DNA of 64,000 nucleotides, from positions 14,918,305-14,982,304 of the forward strand of contig NC_092631.1 in the NCBI RefSeq assembly GCF_039555335.1, written 5' to 3'. This document shows, one piece after another, positions 61,436 through 64,000 of the stretch. A model generated the notes under the pieces. That model did no database searches, was not told the origin of the DNA, and worked only from the letters and a program-made list of their open reading frames with translations. The position numbers and the translations under genes were made by a program. Each line of letters opens with the position of its first letter. Positions within the stretch are counted from its first letter, which is position 1. This DNA is from Amphiura filiformis. Lineage: Eukaryota > Echinodermata > Ophiuroidea > Amphilepidida > Amphiuridae.

Positions 61436-63855
61436 ATTCCGCTTGACAACAGCATGCATGGATGATGCATTCAGATGATCCTACTTGACTTTCATGACAA
61501 CGATGCACGCTTATTGTTATTTAAATAACATGATCAATTGTTTAAGGATGAACTAGCTATCACGTTCGATCGATCGATCGATGAAAAACTTTCAGTTGTA
61601 TATTGAGGATGTGTATTTTGGAAGTATGATTGAATAAAAATTCCTTTATAATAAAAATTGGAGCTTTGATGTAATGTGTTGAAATGTAAAACCGTCTGGG
61701 TACAATTTTCTTCTTTAAAACAACAATGTAATTAGCATAGAAAGATTAGGAAATGTAAAGTAAGCATATCTATTACAGTGAGAGAGGTGTAAAATCGTAC
61801 TGCATGGGATGTAAGAGGATAGGTTTCAAATAAAAAGGAATAAAGTCACCATTTCGGTTACTATTGTTAGGAAATCATGTTGTGGGAGAGGGAGGGTGTT
61901 GGAGCAGAATTATTTTATTCAGAATATAGGTTTGCAAATATAATTCTTAAGGATTGTTATCCAAGTGGACATATGATATAACGGTAGGTTGTAATATCTG
62001 ACAATGTTGCATGCCTGGGGCCCCATTTCACTAAACTTGAAGCTTCGTAAGTCTCGAAATCGTTCGTAACTTACGACGAGTTGTAAGTTCCATTTCACTT
62101 AACCTACTTACGAACACCTAGTAAGTAATAGGGATTTCGTCTATTGGGTATGCGTAACGAGACATATTAGTTAGTGAAATGGACCCCTGGTTATTGAGTT
62201 AACGGAAAGTCGCTGCGGATATCAGGTTTTAAGAGCATTTGAACTTGTTTTAGCATGTTTAAGCGATACAAAAGTCACAGTGTATTGGGTGTTTTTATTA
62301 ACCCATTAATTTTGTATTTCAAACAAAGATGACAAGACTATACGCACAGTATTTTAAGGATTTTTAAAGGTAAATGTTTTAAATAACATATACGACGAAT
62401 GTCAATTGCTACTACCGCGCTTGATTATCCAGGGATAGTCTTAGGCCTACCTCTGTTTTTTGTTTGTTTTTGTTTGTTTGTTTAAACGGTCGCTCCGTTT
62501 TTTTATCGATGGAATTTCTGGTTCCTTGATCGACAAAGCAGCTTTTTGGATCAAGAAATCGGACACCAGGCTCTTTACCGTGGAAACCAGTCTTCTCGCT
62601 CTCTCTCTTATTATGTTTATTGGACAAATATGTGTCATATGAGTGCGCGTTTAAATGCTGTCTCTATTTATTCCAGTAAATTACGCCGCTCTTCACCTCT
62701 GTGTTCGTAATAGCGCCGTATCTTGAAAAGCGTTTTTAGAAAGCATTAATTTTGTATTTCAAGCATTAATTCCCGCTCTATATAGAAGTACTTAAATGCA
62801 TATTAGTAAAGAGTAATAAAATCAAAATCAAAACCAAGTTGATTCATATTTATAGTTTATTCAGTAGCACATACTTTTAAACAAAACAGATGCAAAGTTA
62901 ATCTAGAAAAACCGAAATTTAAAGTAATATTCAAATTCCAACCAATAGTGGGGCGCTGCGCCCCAAAAAGGAACGGGGCATCGAATGGGAGCCTTTGATG
63001 TGACGTGTTGAAATGAATATTTAAGGTTATTAATTATTTTTAACTGTTGTGATTTGGTAGTTCACAGCATCTTACGAATGGTAGTGAGCCTAGGCAAAAA
63101 CTGCATTGCTCAATTCATAGCGAGCGTATAGAAGAATTAAAATATCACAGATATACTTTTATAGGTGGTGCGGTTCTTGAGTTACGTTGTAAAGAGGGCT
63201 GAAACAACAACACTTTTGTAAAACGTACATAACTCATTAACAACAATAAATTAAGCAAGTTTGCAAAGTATACAATTTGTAGAATGAACTTTTACAAAAC
63301 ATCAAGGTGTTAATTTTCAATAATATATTGATGTAGATAATGCCAATCGATTTTTAAGTTGCTTCGACCAACAATACCTCGTCAGCTCGTCTACCCTTAA
63401 TATTAATTAAATATACCGATTTGGAACACCTAATTTCAATACGAGTATGAGAAAAATAATTATGAGCTTTCACCTGATACCAACATTTGCATTTTGATGG
63501 GGTTAAATGGGATGAGACTGTCAATCGGGTCACCCGCCTTTAAATGCATGATCATCGGCGCTGCTCACTAGCGTTTAGCCTGCTGACATCAAAACCACTA
63601 AGAACTGAAACGGAATTTTGTACACAAACACCCTGACCATGACCCGCCAAATCAATTTCAGAGAAGATGTATGGATGCATCTTTTCTGTTAATTCTCTGT
63701 TATGGAACCAATTTTAAAATCTCTGCTTTTTCATAGCTATTCCAAAATTGACATCCTCAGATACATAACTGCAAGTTTTTCATCGATCGAACGTGATCAT
63801 AGTTTTAAAAGTACCCATTTTCTAGCGCTTCGCGCGCATCTATCATAATACTAAT
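61436..63855. other. Right flank of unit 4, no gene
   Basis: Holds the uninterrupted target sites of the RTE element (about 62668) and of the 29512 transposon (about 62776). CACGTTCGATCGATCGATCG (about 61561) has its inverted partner at 63776. 63415-63640 matches unit 3 at 46460-46690. The short frames at 62412-62642 overlap a small repeat also present at 25740-25830 and are not credible genes. Confidence 0.55.
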
Positions 63856-64000
63856 CATGGCGTGTCCGTCCGTCCGTCTCTCTGTCCGTGCGCTATCGCG
63901 TTCGCGTCCGCGAGTTTCGCGTTTGCGCGGTGCACAATCGCGTGCTCGCGGGGCGCTATCGCGTAGTATCAACGGGCGCAATGCGTGCATCGGAAAGCAT
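63856..64000. other. CpG-rich edge of the window
   Basis: From CATGGCGTGTCCGTCCGTCC onward the base composition changes sharply: GTCCGT repeats, then GCGCTATCGCGTTCGCGT and other CG-rich runs. It looks like the start of another dispersed repeat. A minus-strand Arg-rich open frame here is a by-product of composition. Confidence 0.45.

Noticed and set aside
1-64000. Retroviruses, LTR elements or Polinton-like elements
   Set aside because: No LTR pair, integrase, protease, capsid, envelope or protein-primed polymerase sequence was recognised; the two polymerases seen are LINE-type with APE endonucleases.

Overview
The window looks like a stretch of a large, repeat-rich nuclear genome from a marine invertebrate, most likely a deuterostome such as an echinoderm or hemichordate. 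Three things suggest this: eukaryotic C2H2 zinc-finger genes, LINEs and many short inverted-repeat transposons; the over-represented palindromic octamer TAGGCCTA; and fold-back elements and tandem satellites of a kind known from sea urchins. The species cannot be fixed from sequence alone. There are no operons, rRNA, CRISPR arrays or recognisable viral genes.

The backbone is a tandem array of four diverged copies of one unit of about 10-15 kb. On the + strand each unit runs: tandem satellite (44-bp satellite A in units 1 and 4; 27-bp satellite B in all four), decayed zinc-finger remnants, a zinc-finger (ZNF) gene on the minus strand, an intron holding a decayed Tc1/mariner-like transposon, a candidate 5' exon ending in a strong splice donor, and a long flank rich in small transposons. 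The ZNF coding exons are ZNF1 10900-12951, ZNF2 20882-22511, ZNF3 33370-34584 and ZNF4 55485-59681. All share an unusual basic N-terminal domain with a single C2H2-like motif, followed by 8 to 18 C2H2 fingers joined mostly by TKEKP linkers. ZNF1 and ZNF3 read open throughout, ZNF2 has one frameshift in an A run, and ZNF4 is a pseudogene split by a nested 2.6-kb insertion.

Because the units are copies of each other, one copy often supplies the empty site for an insertion in another. This fixes the ends of an RTE-type LINE (25915-29382, target duplication TTATTCC), a second LINE with an SGNH-hydrolase ORF1 (38614-43813, TAAGA), and DNA elements at 10209, 17525, 29512, 35634 and 37393. Several are nested. 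The stretch 47800-53200 is the least like the units: it holds tRNA-like sequences, TTTA arrays and one arm of a large inverted repeat (49485-50385 against 53195-54870) whose outer parts are satellite A.

The only host genes I can support are the four ZNF copies. The proteins are predicted nuclear DNA-binding factors of unknown target. Their closeness to private satellites, the finger-remnant to satellite junction, and diversification concentrated at the DNA-contact positions make this cluster the most interesting system in the window. Most other open reading frames are artefacts of satellites, microsatellites or the antisense of finger arrays.
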